Shown here piece after piece: positions 1 through 8,874 of a DNA stretch of 64,000 nt. The notes under the pieces are model-generated. The model saw only the letters and a program-made list of their open reading frames with translations, did not search any database and was not told the origin of the DNA. The stretch covers positions 1-64,000 of the forward strand of contig JAGBDN010000013.1 in assembly GCA_017937485.1 (NCBI GenBank), in the 5' to 3' direction. This stretch comes from Thermoguttaceae bacterium (GTDB lineage: Bacteria; Planctomycetota; Planctomycetia; Pirellulales; Thermoguttaceae). The translations under genes were made by a program, and so were the position numbers. Within the stretch, counting starts at the first letter, position 1. The number at the start of each line of letters is the position of its first letter.

Positions 1-6
1 ACCTTT

Positions 7-79
7 GCGGGCGTAGCTCAGTTGGCAGAGCACAACGTTGCCAATGTTGTTGTCGAGGGTTCGAACCCCTTCGCCCGCT
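7..79 (+). tRNA. tRNA-Gly (anticodon GCC), copy 1
   Basis: A cloverleaf can be drawn by eye. The acceptor stem is GCGGGCG/CGCCCGC, the anticodon stem CAACG/TGTTG closes the loop TTGCCAA with anticodon GCC, and the T arm contains GGTTCGAACCCC. The discriminator base is T and no CCA is encoded. An identical copy starts 162 bases downstream. The flank ACCTTT just before this gene also precedes copy 2, so the tandem array may continue to the left of the window. Confidence 0.96.
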
Positions 80-168
80 CTCTTGAAACGTTTAATTGTT
101 CTTTTGAGCGGTTGACGTTTTGAGGTTGAGACGCAAGCCTCGCGTCTTTAAATAAGGAAGCGACCTTT

Positions 169-241
169 GCGGGCGTAGCTCAGTTGGCAGAGCACAACGT
201 TGCCAATGTTGTTGTCGAGGGTTCGAACCCCTTCGCCCGCT
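169..241 (+). tRNA. tRNA-Gly (anticodon GCC), copy 2
   Basis: The sequence is identical to the copy at position 7, with the same stems, anticodon GCC, discriminator T and absence of encoded CCA. The 89-base spacer between the copies contains a short hairpin (AGACGC, 7-base loop, GCGTCT) followed by TTTAAA. That could be a processing site or a weak terminator. The strong terminator at 332-362 probably ends the tRNA transcript. Confidence 0.96.
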
Positions 242-331
242 CTTGCAGTTTAGGGTTTCCCGGTTTTGGACATGGGTTTCGTTCGAAGCAGCTTGTTCCG
301 AGACATTTAGCGTTGCCCTTGCGTATTTCGC

Positions 332-362
332 GGCGCGCCTGTGTTTTGGGCGCGCCTTTTTT
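332..362 (+). terminator. Rho-independent terminator of the tRNA-Gly operon
   Basis: A perfect 8-bp stem GGCGCGCC/GGCGCGCC (332-339 with 349-356) closes a 9-base loop and is followed by TTTTTT. It lies 90 bases after the second tRNA and 220 bases before the trigger factor gene. Confidence 0.85.
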
Positions 363-393
363 GTCGCCGTCGGTTTTGCCGCGGCGGTTTAAG

Positions 394-436
394 AGACCTG
401 GGAAACGTCGACGTTTTCGAGGTCTTTCGTTTTTTC
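394..436 (+). terminator. Possible second terminator/hairpin upstream of tig
   Basis: AGACCT (394-399) pairs with AGGTCT (420-425) around an almost fully self-complementary centre containing AAACGTCGACGTTT. A run of T (431-436) follows after CG. It may be a backup terminator for the tRNA transcript or part of the tig leader. The rest of 363-581 shows nothing gene-like. Confidence 0.4.
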
Positions 437-581
437 TTGAAGATTCGGAAATTTCGCGAGCGTCGCCGACGCGGAGGAGTCCGCGTTCCTTCTTAGTCGC
501 CGCTTTCTTCGTCGCTTTTTGCGTCGGGGCGGAGCGGTTTAAACGCCGTCTTAACTAATTTTATCGATAAGGACGACAAAA

Positions 582-2045
582 ATGGAAAATTTTGACGCTC
601 TCGAAAACGTTGAAAAACTGACGCTCAAAATCGACGTCGAAGAAAAAAGCTCCTGCGAACGCCACGTCAAAGTCGAAGTTTCGCGCGAAGATATTGAAAA
701 GCGTTTCGAAATCGAATACGCCGAACTCCAAGAAAACGCCGCGATTCCGGGCTTCCGCGCCGGTAAAGCTCCGCGCAAATTGATCGAAAAACGCTTCAAG
801 GAAGACGTTAAAGAACGCGTCAAGAGCGCGCTTCTTATCGACAGCTTGACCCAAGCGAACGAAGACGCCGATATGACCCCGATCAGCGAACCGGACTTCG
901 ACGTCCGCGCGATCGTCCTTCCGGAAGAAGGCCCGTTCGTTTACGAATACGACGTTGAAGTTCGTCCGACCTTCGACGTTCCGAACTGGAAGGGCCTCAA
1001 GCTCGAAAAACCGGTTCGCGAATTCTCCGCCGAAGACGTCGACGTCGCGATCAAACGCATCCAAGCGAACTACGGCAAACTCGTTCCGACCGAAGACGCC
1101 GCGACCTCCGGCGATTACGTCGTCGTCAAACTGACGTTCGAACACGAAGGCAAAGTTATTTCGGAAGCCGAAAACGAAACGCTCCGCATTCGTCCGACCC
1201 TCTCCTTCCACGACGGTTCGATCGCCGGTTTCGACAAGTTGATGGAAGGCGCGAAAGCCGGCGACGTCCGCGAAACGAAGCTGACCCTTTCCGCCGACGC
1301 TCCGGACGAAAACCTCCGCGGCAAAGAAATTTCCGCTAAGTTCGAGGTCAAAGAAGTTAAGAAGCTCGAACTTCCGGAAATCGACGACGAATTCCTCGCC
1401 GCGCTCGGCGGTTTCGAAAATATGGGCGACTTCCGCGACGCCGTTCTCGAAACGCTCGAACGTCAACTCGAACACGAACAACGTCAACGCGCTCGTCGTC
1501 AAATCACCGAACAACTGACGGTCGACGCGAACTGGGAACTCCCGCCGGCGTTGCTCCGTCGTCAATCGGATCGCGAACTTCAACGCGCGATTTACGAACT
1601 CCAACGCAACGGTTTCGACGATTCGCAAATCGTTCGTCAAATCAACTTCCTGCGTCAAAACAGCGCCGCGACGACGGCTCAAGCGTTGAAGGAACACTTC
1701 ATCCTTGAAAAGATCGCGGAAAGTGAAAACATCGTCGACGAACAACGCGACTACGATTTGGAAATTATGCTGATGGCCGCGCAATCGGGCGAATCCCCGC
1801 GCCGCATCCGCGCCCAAATTGAGAAGTCCGGCAATATGGACGTTCTCCGCAACCAAATCATCGAACGCAAAGTTATCGCGATGATCCAAGAAGCGGCGGA
1901 ATTCACCGAAGTTCCGTTCGAAATGGAAACGGTTTCGGAAGAAGCGATCGACCGCGCCGCCGCGTCCTCCGCGCAAGACGAAATTCCGGAAGTTTCGGAA
2001 GAAGAAGCCAAAGAAGTCGCCCGCAACGAAGCGCAAGCTCGTTAA
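582..2045 (+). CDS. tig: Trigger factor, ribosome-associated peptidyl-prolyl isomerase/chaperone
   Basis: 487 aa, slightly longer than the usual ~430-450 aa. Trigger factor docks next to the ribosomal exit tunnel through L23 and holds nascent chains. The N-terminal ribosome-binding domain (about residues 20-165) has the signature GFRAGKAP (57-64). A FKBP-like PPIase segment follows (about 180-275, including the stretch after 'DYVVVKLTFEHEGK'). The rest is the helical chaperone arms, ending in an acidic tail rich in E, S and A. The start is preceded by TAAGGA, 9-10 bases upstream. It is a single-gene unit: a tRNA terminator lies before it and a perfect palindromic terminator follows. No clpP/clpX partner, common beside tig in other bacteria, is present on the visible side. 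Confidence 0.96.
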   Translation: MENFDALENVEKLTLKIDVEEKSSCERHVKVEVSREDIEKRFEIEYAELQENAAIPGFRAGKAPRKLIEKRFKEDVKERVKSALLIDSLTQANEDADMTPISEPDFDVRAIVLPEEGPFVYEYDVEVRPTFDVPNWKGLKLEKPVREFSAEDVDVAIKRIQANYGKLVPTEDAATSGDYVVVKLTFEHEGKVISEAENETLRIRPTLSFHDGSIAGFDKLMEGAKAGDVRETKLTLSADAPDENLRGKEISAKFEVKEVKKLELPEIDDEFLAALGGFENMGDFRDAVLETLERQLEHEQRQRARRQITEQLTVDANWELPPALLRRQSDRELQRAIYELQRNGFDDSQIVRQINFLRQNSAATTAQALKEHFILEKIAESENIVDEQRDYDLEIMLMAAQSGESPRRIRAQIEKSGNMDVLRNQIIERKVIAMIQEAAEFTEVPFEMETVSEEAIDRAAASSAQDEIPEVSEEEAKEVARNEAQAR

Positions 2046-2101
2046 TTTTAGCGATTTAGCTTGAACCGCGTTCCAAGGAGCGCGGTTTGAGCGACCGAAC
2101 A

Positions 2102-2140
2102 CAAAAACGCGCCGTCGAAAATTTCGACGGCGCGTTTTTG
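2102..2140 (+). terminator. Palindromic rho-independent terminator after tig
   Basis: A perfect inverted repeat with 19-base arms (CAAAAACGCGCCGTCGAAA and its complement) around one central base. The A-rich and T-rich ends let it work in both directions. Confidence 0.9.
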
Positions 2141-2246
2141 TTTGACGGCGACGTTTCGAAAAGGTTGCGAATCTCGATTTTTTAACGCAGCCCGCGTTTG
2201 AGGTTGATTTTTTAAACCTCGGTCGGAAAAGCCCTTTTCTTTTTAA

Positions 2247-2287
2247 ACGCCGGTTGTCGTCGAAGACGACCGGCGTTTTTTACGTTT
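2247..2287 (+). terminator. Second terminator between tig and the convergent flavin reductase gene
   Basis: CGCCGGTTGTCGTC pairs with GACGACCGGCG through a small bulge and a GAA loop, then TTTTTT follows. The T run favours plus-strand termination. With three Ts on the other side it could also weakly serve the minus-strand gene ending at 2321. Confidence 0.7.
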
Positions 2288-2320
2288 CGCGACAAAAAGT
2301 CGCGATTATGGTCGCGGCGT

Positions 2321-3022
2321 TTACTTCAACGCGTCGGCGGGGACGACGAGGGCCAATTTCGCGACGCGTTGCGCCAAACCGCGCGCCATCCCGAGGCCAA
2401 ATTCGTCGTGCGCGACCGAGTCTTTTTGGTTCCAAAGGAGCGCGCCGGTTCGACCGGAGCCGCCCGGGCCCGGTAAAATCGCGCCTTCGTGGAAGAGGTA
2501 AGTGTTGATTCCGTCGACGACTTGCTCTTGACCGCCGTTGCGCGCGCCGCCGACCGCCAACGCTCCGGCGATCTTGCCTTGCAAAACGGAGTGGTCGATT
2601 TGTCCGAAAAGCGCCGCGATCAGCGCGCTCGGCGCTCCGTTGTGCGTCGGACTTCCGACGATAACGCCGCGAACCGCCGGATCGGCGAGTTTTTCGTTCA
2701 ACTTCGCGTACTCGTCGCCGCCTTTAACCGCCGCGGAACCGAAGAGACGTTCGGAAGCGAAGAGGTTGTAGTCGGCGAGGCAAATCAGTTCGACGTCGAT
2801 TTTGTCCGGCGCGACCGCCTTCGCGGCTTCGAGCGCGTTTTTGAGGGCTTCGGCGGTCGTTTTGTCGCGACGCGGACTGCCGTTAATAGCGATAATTTTG
2901 ATTTTGCCGGTCGAAGCGGCGTCTTGCGCGGCGGCGGGCGAGGCGGCGAGTCCGAGCGCGGCGGCGCCAAGGGCGGCGGTTCCGGCGACGAAAAATTGAC
3001 GGCGAGCGACTTCGTGTTGCAT
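2321..3022 (-). CDS. Tat-exported NADPH-dependent FMN reductase-like flavoprotein
   Basis: 233 aa. Residues 1-33 form a twin-arginine signal peptide (ARRQFF, hydrophobic alanine-rich core, cleavage near AAAQD), so the protein should be folded with its flavin before export to the periplasm. The mature part has the flavodoxin-like fold of the FMN_red family: phosphate loop NGSPRRDKT (47-55), the SPTHNGAPS loop (124-132) that normally contacts the isoalloxazine ring, and GGARNGGQE further on. The family reduces FMN or quinones with NAD(P)H; the actual substrate is not readable. It is probably monocistronic, with a good minus-strand promoter at 3148-3176. An alternative name is NAD(P)H oxidoreductase/flavodoxin family protein. 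Confidence 0.88.
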   Translation of the reverse strand: MQHEVARRQFFVAGTAALGAAALGLAASPAAAQDAASTGKIKIIAINGSPRRDKTTAEALKNALEAAKAVAPDKIDVELICLADYNLFASERLFGSAAVKGGDEYAKLNEKLADPAVRGVIVGSPTHNGAPSALIAALFGQIDHSVLQGKIAGALAVGGARNGGQEQVVDGINTYLFHEGAILPGPGGSGRTGALLWNQKDSVAHDEFGLGMARGLAQRVAKLALVVPADALK

Positions 3023-3147
3023 TGATAAGTCCTTGTATAAACAATGTTGAAAGAAAAATTAACGCGAACGAACGTCGCCGCGTCGTTGGGAAATGAAAGG
3101 AGCGAAACGGCGCGACGTATGTCGGCGCGCGTTCTCGCGTCGAGAAA

Positions 3148-3176
3148 ATTATAACGCAAACGACGCCGCAAAACAA
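3148..3176 (-). promoter_or_regulatory. Sigma70-type promoter for the flavin reductase gene
   Basis: Read on the minus strand: TTGTTT, 17-base spacer, TATAAT. It lies 126 bases upstream of the start codon at 3022. The same hexamers with the same spacing occur at 47903-47931. Confidence 0.72.
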
Positions 3177-3420
3177 GAATTTTTCGCGAAATTTTTCGAA
3201 CTTTGCCGTTAAAAAAACGCGTCGTTTGAGAAAACGGCGTTAACGAGAGTTGAAATCAAGAGAAGGGGAGAATTGCCGAAAAACGTCGAGTCAACGCGCC
3301 GTTTCAAAAAGACGCCGCGTCGCGGAGAACGGCGGCCAATCGTCGCCGCGTCGCCCAATGAATCGGTAAAAACGGCGAGCAAGGAAAACGCCGAACGTCC
3401 GTTGGGCGTTTGCGGCCAAT
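3177..3420. other. Spacer without visible gene
   Basis: Between the promoter at 3148-3176 and the terminator at 3421-3455 I see no ORF with the codon style of the neighbours and no RNA structure I can name. It is simply a large gap between two minus-strand genes. Confidence 0.6.
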
Positions 3421-3455
3421 AAAAAACGCGCCGAGTTTTGAGCGACTCGGCGCGT
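3421..3455 (-). terminator. Rho-independent terminator of the GH127 gene
   Basis: An 11-bp stem ACGCGCCGAGT/ACTCGGCGCGT (3426-3436 with 3445-3455) is followed on the minus strand by a T run (AAAAAA at 3421-3426 on the plus strand). It lies about 80 bases after the stop of the minus-strand gene at 3536. Confidence 0.85.
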
Positions 3456-3535
3456 CTTTATTGGCGAACGTCGTTTTGCGCCGCGCCGCCGACGATTAGC
3501 GATTTTAGCGTCGACGGCGGGAAACGTAAACGACG

Positions 3536-5425
3536 TTATTTCGCGAGTTCGACGTTAAAGACGAACGAATGCGCGCCGTCGCGTTCGGCGTCGGTCATCT
3601 CGTAAACGCTCGTCAGCGTCTCTTCCGGAAGGGCGAGTTTGCCGTTCGCGTCGACCTTGACGGCGAGCGGTTCGATCGCGGAACCGTCGTTCTTTTTCGA
3701 AACCAACACGTTCGGGCCGAGGCGCAACACCGTTTCCGGAAGCGTCGCGGTTTTGCCGGCTTCCAACGTCGGAACGGCGACGCGGTTGAAGCGGCGGTCT
3801 TCCAAAATCGGCTCGGCGGCGAAACGAATTTCAAATTCCGCGCCCGCGTCGACGTCGGCCAAAACGCAACGCCCGTTCGCGACGGCGACCGAAATCGACG
3901 TCGAAACGGAAACCGAACCGCCGCTCGCTTGCGTCGTTTGCGAAGCGGAAGTCGAAACGTTCGCCGCCCAATCCGGAACGCGAATCGCCAAAGAGACTTT
4001 TTTTCCTTCGGGGCCCGCGACCTTAACTTTCGCGCCGAAAACGGTTTGCGCGCCCTCTTTTTTCGGTTCGAACGGTCGCGACGAAACGCTCCACTTCTCG
4101 CCGTCGAGGTCGAGCGGAACGTCGAATTCGAGCGGAAAGTTGTAGTAAATCGTTTTTTTGCCGTCGTTTCCGACCGCGCCGACCGCCAAAAATTCCTTCA
4201 ACTCGTAATAGCCGAGCGGGCCGTGATAGCTGCAGCACCAGTACGACTCGGCGTAACGCGGCTTCCAAGAGAACGGGCCCTTGTCGTCGACGCCGAGATG
4301 ACGGTGCCCGAAACCGCCGGTCGCCCATTGGTTCGCTTGGTACGCGTTGTAGAGCATTCGTTCGGCGAAGTCTAAGTACTTGGCTTCTTTCGTGTTGCGC
4401 CAAAGCATCAGGTTGAGCCGCATCCAGTCCGCCTCGCTGCAGCCCTCGTCGCTCGGATACGACACTTCGTACTTCTCGGAAACGCCGCCGCAGGGGTTGA
4501 CGTAACCGCCGGAAACCGCTTCCGTCCAACGGTTCGCGACGCGGTCGAGGTACTTCTTGTCGCCGGTTTCCTCGTAAAGCATAATCAACGCTTCGTGGGC
4601 GCTGATCGAACCGTGGCTGTGCCCGACCGGGAGCGTGTCGAACTGTTCGTGGAAATCGGCCATAACCTTCGCCGTTTCAAGGTATTTCGCTTCGCCGGTA
4701 ACTCGGTAAGCGCGGACGAGCCCCTCGATTCCGTGATAGACGCAGGTAACGTAAGCGGCGGCGTACCCGGCGGCCTGCTGCTTGTATTCGTCCATTCGCG
4801 CCGGGTCGCAGAAGCGTTTCACGACGATATTGACGTAAAAGTCGGCCATCTTGACCGCCGCGTCGAGCGCTTTTTTATTCCCAAAGCGTTCGTAAGCCGC
4901 GAAAAGACCGAGGATTAAGCGACCGTTCCCCCAAAGAATCGGCATTTCGAGCGATTTGTCCGTGGCGCCCGCGATGTCGATCGGTTTGTTCCAGTCGACG
5001 TCGCGACCGAAGTGCCCGTCCGGCTTTTGGTATTGGACGATTTCGTCGATCACGTCCGTTAAAATCGGCGTAACCGGGCGATCCGGACGCGACGCGAGCG
5101 AGGCGATTTCGATGTAACGGCCCGAAATGTCGCCGCTGTAGTTCGTGAAACGCCGCTCTTGGTTGAAGTTAACGTCGGCCAACACGAAGTCGACCTTGTC
5201 GATCGGCTCTTGCGACAGGCGGTCGAGCGATTTTTGGTAGCGAGCGCCGAGGAAGCCGCCCCAACCGACGTCGTTCGAGGCGGCGAAGACGAGCTTTTCG
5301 TCGCCGAACGCGCCGGTTTTCGGAACGAACGGAGCGGACGACGCGCCGTCGGCGAAGAGAAGGTCGGGACGAACCGCCGACAGAAGAGCGGTCGCGAGGA
5401 GGAACGTTCTGCGCGTAAGTTGCAT
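3536..5425 (-). CDS. Tat-exported GH127-type glycoside hydrolase (beta-L-arabinofuranosidase family)
   Basis: 629 aa. A twin-arginine signal (LTRRTFLLATALL, residues 3-15) sends the protein to the periplasm. The body matches the GH127 / former DUF1680 family: an (alpha/alpha)6 barrel with the segments WGNGRLILGL, VYHGIEGLVRAY and HGSISAHEALIMLYEETGD, then C-terminal beta-sandwiches. GH127 enzymes cleave terminal beta-L-arabinofuranose with a zinc-bound catalytic cysteine. The ligand pattern is visible: Glu327-x-Cys329 (SDEGC) and Cys397-Cys398 (YWCCSYHG); Glu317 in GGVSEKYE is a candidate general acid. Its role would be removing arabinose from plant polysaccharide or glycoprotein side chains. 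Transcription ends at the hairpin at 3421. It lies downstream of the unrelated cyclase-repeat gene with a 299-base gap. Confidence 0.88.
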   Translation of the reverse strand: MQLTRRTFLLATALLSAVRPDLLFADGASSAPFVPKTGAFGDEKLVFAASNDVGWGGFLGARYQKSLDRLSQEPIDKVDFVLADVNFNQERRFTNYSGDISGRYIEIASLASRPDRPVTPILTDVIDEIVQYQKPDGHFGRDVDWNKPIDIAGATDKSLEMPILWGNGRLILGLFAAYERFGNKKALDAAVKMADFYVNIVVKRFCDPARMDEYKQQAAGYAAAYVTCVYHGIEGLVRAYRVTGEAKYLETAKVMADFHEQFDTLPVGHSHGSISAHEALIMLYEETGDKKYLDRVANRWTEAVSGGYVNPCGGVSEKYEVSYPSDEGCSEADWMRLNLMLWRNTKEAKYLDFAERMLYNAYQANQWATGGFGHRHLGVDDKGPFSWKPRYAESYWCCSYHGPLGYYELKEFLAVGAVGNDGKKTIYYNFPLEFDVPLDLDGEKWSVSSRPFEPKKEGAQTVFGAKVKVAGPEGKKVSLAIRVPDWAANVSTSASQTTQASGGSVSVSTSISVAVANGRCVLADVDAGAEFEIRFAAEPILEDRRFNRVAVPTLEAGKTATLPETVLRLGPNVLVSKKNDGSAIEPLAVKVDANGKLALPEETLTSVYEMTDAERDGAHSFVFNVELAK

Positions 5426-5724
5426 TAAATCAATCCTTTATAAAAACGGAAAGGAAAGGCGACGGCGCGAAACGCTTCCAAACGGAACGAACGGCGCGTC
5501 GGGATAAAACGGGAAAAAGGAAAAAGCGGCGGCGGGCGAAGCGTCGCGCTTCGATTATTTTTTAACGTTGCAAAAATCGTCGTTTTCAAACGGCGCTTTT
5601 CGTCGCTTTGCCGAGCTTTCGTCGCGGATTTTGCCGGGCGGGGCGGCTCGACCCGACGAGCGCCGCAAACGGGACGCGGCGCGGGATAATCGTCGCGTTT
5701 TTAAGGAAATCAAAAACGGCGTCG

Positions 5725-7323
5725 TCAGTCGCGGTAAATCGCCAAATGGCGGTAGTAAACTTCGAGGCAAAGGATCGACAGCGTCGTAACGTAAAGCCGT
5801 CCGCCGCCGGAGTTGTACTCGTCGTATTTTGGGTTCCAACTCCCGGCTTCTTTCGACGTTTTCGGCTCTTGGCGCTTGGGGAGTTCCGCGCTCAGCGCCG
5901 CGTTCCAGCGCCGCCAATATTTGTCGTAAGGGCCGAGATGTTTCAGCGCCATCGAGGTCGAATACCAGCCGTAAACGTTGCTGTAAAACGCTTTTTCCTC
6001 TTCGGCGGTTTGCGGGAAACGGACTAAAAATTCCGGAAGCGTCAACGTTTGCGCGCCCCGTTCGAGCGCCGGATTGTCCCGTTCCCAACCGAGGTATTCG
6101 CGGCAAAGAAGGCCGGTCGCCGTCATCGACGGGCGCTTGTTGACGTCGCTAATTCGGCCGCGTTTGTCGACTTCGTAAACGTATCCGGCGCCGTCGTCGT
6201 ATTGGACGGAATCGAGAAATTTCGAAACGCGTTCGAAATGCGACGCCGGAATTTCGATTTTCGCCGCTTGCGCCGTTTTTAGCGCCATTAAACACCAGCC
6301 GGTAACGGAAAGGTCGGAGCCGACGCCGGGAACGTACTTCCAACCGCCGAGTTTCGGATGCTGATTTTCGAGCAAAAATTCGACCGCTTTTTGCGCCTTG
6401 CGTCGGAGCGAAACGTTCGCGCCCTTTTCCATCGCGAGGAGTTCGCAGATTCCGATCGTGCAAACGGCGTGCGTGTAAAAAAGGCTCTCCGCCGTAACGC
6501 CGTCGGGGGTGAAACAGCCGTCGTCGCGCTGTTGTTTGAGGAGCCAAGTCCAACCGCGGCGGACGGTTGCGGCGTACTCGCCGTCGGTTCGGGTGACGCC
6601 GTCCCCTTGGAACGCGAGGAGCGCGAGGCCCGTCGCGGCGACCGGATTGTCCGGCATACTCGGCGAAACGCCGTCGGCGTAAGGGCCCTGCAGACTCCAA
6701 GACCCGTCCCGGCGCTGCTGTTTTTCGAGCCAAGCGAGGCCGTCGGCGACCGCGTCTTGGGTGCGTCGGTTCCCGCCGTATTTCGCGATCAAGTCGTTTT
6801 TCGTTCCGGGATCGACGCGACCGGAGAGGGCGTCGGTCATTTCGATGCGCGACTGTTCGAAAAAGGGCGCGTCGACGTTCGGGACGAACGGGAGTTCCTT
6901 TTCTTCAAAGACGATCGCGTCTTCAATTTTGAGTTCTTGCGGAACGTCGAGCGCGTATTGCTCCGCTTCGTTCGGGTTGAGGTTGCCCTCGTCTTCGGTG
7001 AAGAAGTCGAGCTGATCGCCGATTTCGGTCGAGAAGATCGCCTCGACGACCGGGCGACGCGGCGCCGGAAAGAAAATCAGCGCGAGGATAATCGCCAACC
7101 CGACGTGCAGCGCGACGCTGAAGAGCCAAGACGAGACCCGCCAACCGGTCGGAACGTTCCCGACGGCGTCGGACGGAAGGCGCGTTTTTTCGGCGTCGGG
7201 ATCGGTTCCGGTCGAACGGTCGAGCCCTTGAAACACTTCGGGGGACGTCGGCGTCGGGCGCGGAACGCGACGCGGCGGCGCTTGCGGGCGGTCGAACGGA
7301 GGCGGCGGGGGCGGAATCGGCAT
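5725..7323 (-). CDS. Membrane-anchored squalene-cyclase/prenyltransferase-repeat protein
   Basis: 532 aa. The first 60 residues are proline-rich (a PPPPPP run near the start) and presumably cytoplasmic. One transmembrane helix spans about residues 65-85 (WLFSVALHVGLAIILALIF). The large C-terminal part carries alpha-barrel repeats of the squalene-hopene cyclase/prenyltransferase type, with QW-like motifs KQQRRDGSW (about 205), KQQRDDGCF (about 268) and HPKLGGWKY. I do not see the catalytic DxDD of real triterpene cyclases, so this is more likely a structural or ligand-binding relative. Such membrane-anchored repeat proteins are common in planctomycetes and their function is unknown. No Shine-Dalgarno site precedes the ATG. 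The 5426-5724 spacer downstream holds nothing I recognise. Confidence 0.8.
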   Translation of the reverse strand: MPIPPPPPPFDRPQAPPRRVPRPTPTSPEVFQGLDRSTGTDPDAEKTRLPSDAVGNVPTGWRVSSWLFSVALHVGLAIILALIFFPAPRRPVVEAIFSTEIGDQLDFFTEDEGNLNPNEAEQYALDVPQELKIEDAIVFEEKELPFVPNVDAPFFEQSRIEMTDALSGRVDPGTKNDLIAKYGGNRRTQDAVADGLAWLEKQQRRDGSWSLQGPYADGVSPSMPDNPVAATGLALLAFQGDGVTRTDGEYAATVRRGWTWLLKQQRDDGCFTPDGVTAESLFYTHAVCTIGICELLAMEKGANVSLRRKAQKAVEFLLENQHPKLGGWKYVPGVGSDLSVTGWCLMALKTAQAAKIEIPASHFERVSKFLDSVQYDDGAGYVYEVDKRGRISDVNKRPSMTATGLLCREYLGWERDNPALERGAQTLTLPEFLVRFPQTAEEEKAFYSNVYGWYSTSMALKHLGPYDKYWRRWNAALSAELPKRQEPKTSKEAGSWNPKYDEYNSGGGRLYVTTLSILCLEVYYRHLAIYRD

Positions 7324-7459
7324 TGCGTCGGCGGTTGAAAGCGGTTGAAAAGGGAAACGCCGTTCGTTTCGAACGACCGCGACGGGCGAAAGCGTTCGAA
7401 ACGGCGAGTCGGGCGGAGCGTTTGAAACGATTGAGGCGATTAAAGCGGTTGAAGCGATT

Positions 7460-8293
7460 TTAACGGGCGCCGAGTTCGCGACTGCGAGCCGTCGCGCGGT
7501 CGACCGCTTCGATCAGCGCGGAACGGAATCCCCGTTCTTCGAGCGCGGCGACGCCGGCGATCGTCGTTCCGGCGGGGCTGGTAACGGCGTCTTTCAGCTC
7601 GCCCGGGTGTTTGCGGGTTTGCAGGAACATTTCGGCGCTCCCTTTGAGCGTTTGCGCGGCGAGTTCGAGCGCGATCGGACGGGGAAGACCCGCCTTCACT
7701 CCGCCGTCGGCGAGCGCCTCCAAGGCGAGGTAAACGAACGCCGGGCCGGAACCGGACAGACCGGTAACCGCGTCGAGTTGGCTTTCGGCGAGTTCGAACG
7801 CGGAGCCGACCGAGCGGAGCAACTCGCCGACGACCGCGCCGTCCTCCGGCGTCGCGTTTTGCGAACGAGCGAACCCGGCCGCGCCCGCGCCGACGAGCGC
7901 CGGAGTGTTCGGCATTACCCGAACAAGCCGAATTTCCGGAAAGAGCGCCGACTCAAAGTAAGAGATCGGGAGCCCGGCGGCGATCGAAACGAGGAGCTTG
8001 CTCGACGGCGCGTCGGAAAGCGCGGCGCGAACCGGCTCGAGCGCGGCGCCCATATACTGCGGTTTGACGGCGAAAAAAACGACGTCGGCCTTGGCGACCG
8101 TCTCGGCGGCGTCGGCGCAAACGGTCGCGCCGGTCGTCGACGCGAACCGGGCGGCGGCGTCGGAGGAAACGTCGAACCCGAAAAGACGCTCCGCCGAAAC
8201 GAGTCCGGCGCGGAGGAACCCGGAGGCGAGCGCGGTCGCCATTTGACCCAAACCGATGAAACCGATTTTTCCGATGTTACACGCTGTTGTCAT
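7460..8293 (-). CDS. proC: Pyrroline-5-carboxylate reductase
   Basis: 277 aa, the normal family length. ProC catalyses the last step of proline synthesis, NAD(P)H-dependent reduction of 1-pyrroline-5-carboxylate to L-proline. The Rossmann motif is IGFIGLGQMA (residues 10-19), and FFAVKPQ ends the nucleotide domain. The signature SGSGPAFVYLALEALADGGVKAGL and the active-site stretch HPGELKDAVTSPAGTTIAG are intact. There is no Shine-Dalgarno site. A TATAGT hexamer ends only 3 bases before the ATG on the minus strand (8297-8302), so the mRNA may be leaderless. The 3' flank (7415-7463) is one of the 9-nt periodic repeat tracts, and the stop codon lies inside it. Confidence 0.95.
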   Translation of the reverse strand: MTTACNIGKIGFIGLGQMATALASGFLRAGLVSAERLFGFDVSSDAAARFASTTGATVCADAAETVAKADVVFFAVKPQYMGAALEPVRAALSDAPSSKLLVSIAAGLPISYFESALFPEIRLVRVMPNTPALVGAGAAGFARSQNATPEDGAVVGELLRSVGSAFELAESQLDAVTGLSGSGPAFVYLALEALADGGVKAGLPRPIALELAAQTLKGSAEMFLQTRKHPGELKDAVTSPAGTTIAGVAALEERGFRSALIEAVDRATARSRELGAR

Positions 8294-8543
8294 TATTACT
8301 ATAGGGGCCGTTCGTGCGGCTCGAAAAGGGACGCGGCGGCGAGCGGAGCGTCCGAGGTTGCGGCGAGGGGAAAAAGGAAGGAAGACGACGACGGCGCGCC
8401 GACGGCGAAAAAAAGGGCCGAAGCGGCGGCGTTCGGGGGCGAACGGGAAACGCTCCGGCGCCGTCGAGCGAACGTTTTTCGACTTTTTTCGTCGGAAACG
8501 CCGAGAAATCGCGCGGCGGGGCGCGGTTCTCCGGCTCGGGGGC
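8294..8543. other. First part of the spacer between proC and lepB
   Basis: Divergent spacer, very GC- and purine-rich. It contains no ORF with neighbour-like codon use and no recognisable RNA. The lepB promoter begins at 8544. Confidence 0.6.
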
Positions 8544-8572
8544 TTGGAAAATTCCGAAAGCGCGGGTATAAT
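8544..8572 (+). promoter_or_regulatory. Sigma70-type promoter upstream of lepB
   Basis: TTGGAA (8544-8549), 17-base spacer, TATAAT (8567-8572). A second TATAAT lies at 8612-8617 but without a matching -35. From here to the chosen start at 8875 the leader would be nearly 300 bases, with no clear structure. Confidence 0.65.
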
Positions 8573-8874
8573 AAGGAAAAACGCGCTCGGCGTCGACGTC
8601 TTTTCTTAGATTATAATCGTTTCCGCTTTTTTTAAAAGTTGGAGGCGGCGACGGACGCGGCGTTTTCTTCGATTTCTTGCCTTTTCGTCCGAAAAAAGGG
8701 GCGGCGACGCTTGCGAAATCGAAAACGAACGTTAAAATAGAAAAATTAGTCAAGATAAACAACGCGATTCGTCGCGGTTGCATTGCGAAAAGAAAACGAC
8801 CGGCGCGCTCGACGTTCGACGGAACGACGGCGACGCGGCGGCGTTTCGATATATTGAGAAGAAAGGCGCCGATT

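Noticed and set aside
561..2102. Long open frame (513 codons) antisense to the trigger factor gene
   Set aside because: Its product is a Phe/Arg/Val-rich sequence without any family. The strong codon bias of the sense gene (few TTA, CTA, TCA codons) keeps the antisense frame open.
5725..7323. True squalene-hopene cyclase
   Set aside because: The repeat motifs are present but no DxDD catalytic motif is visible and the protein has a Pro-rich cytoplasmic start plus a single membrane helix, unlike real cyclases.
8677..8874. Longer N-terminus for signal peptidase I
   Set aside because: The extra 66 residues are basic low-complexity with no ribosome site at 8677, whereas ATG 8875 has AGAAAGG at the right distance and leads directly to the normal protein start.
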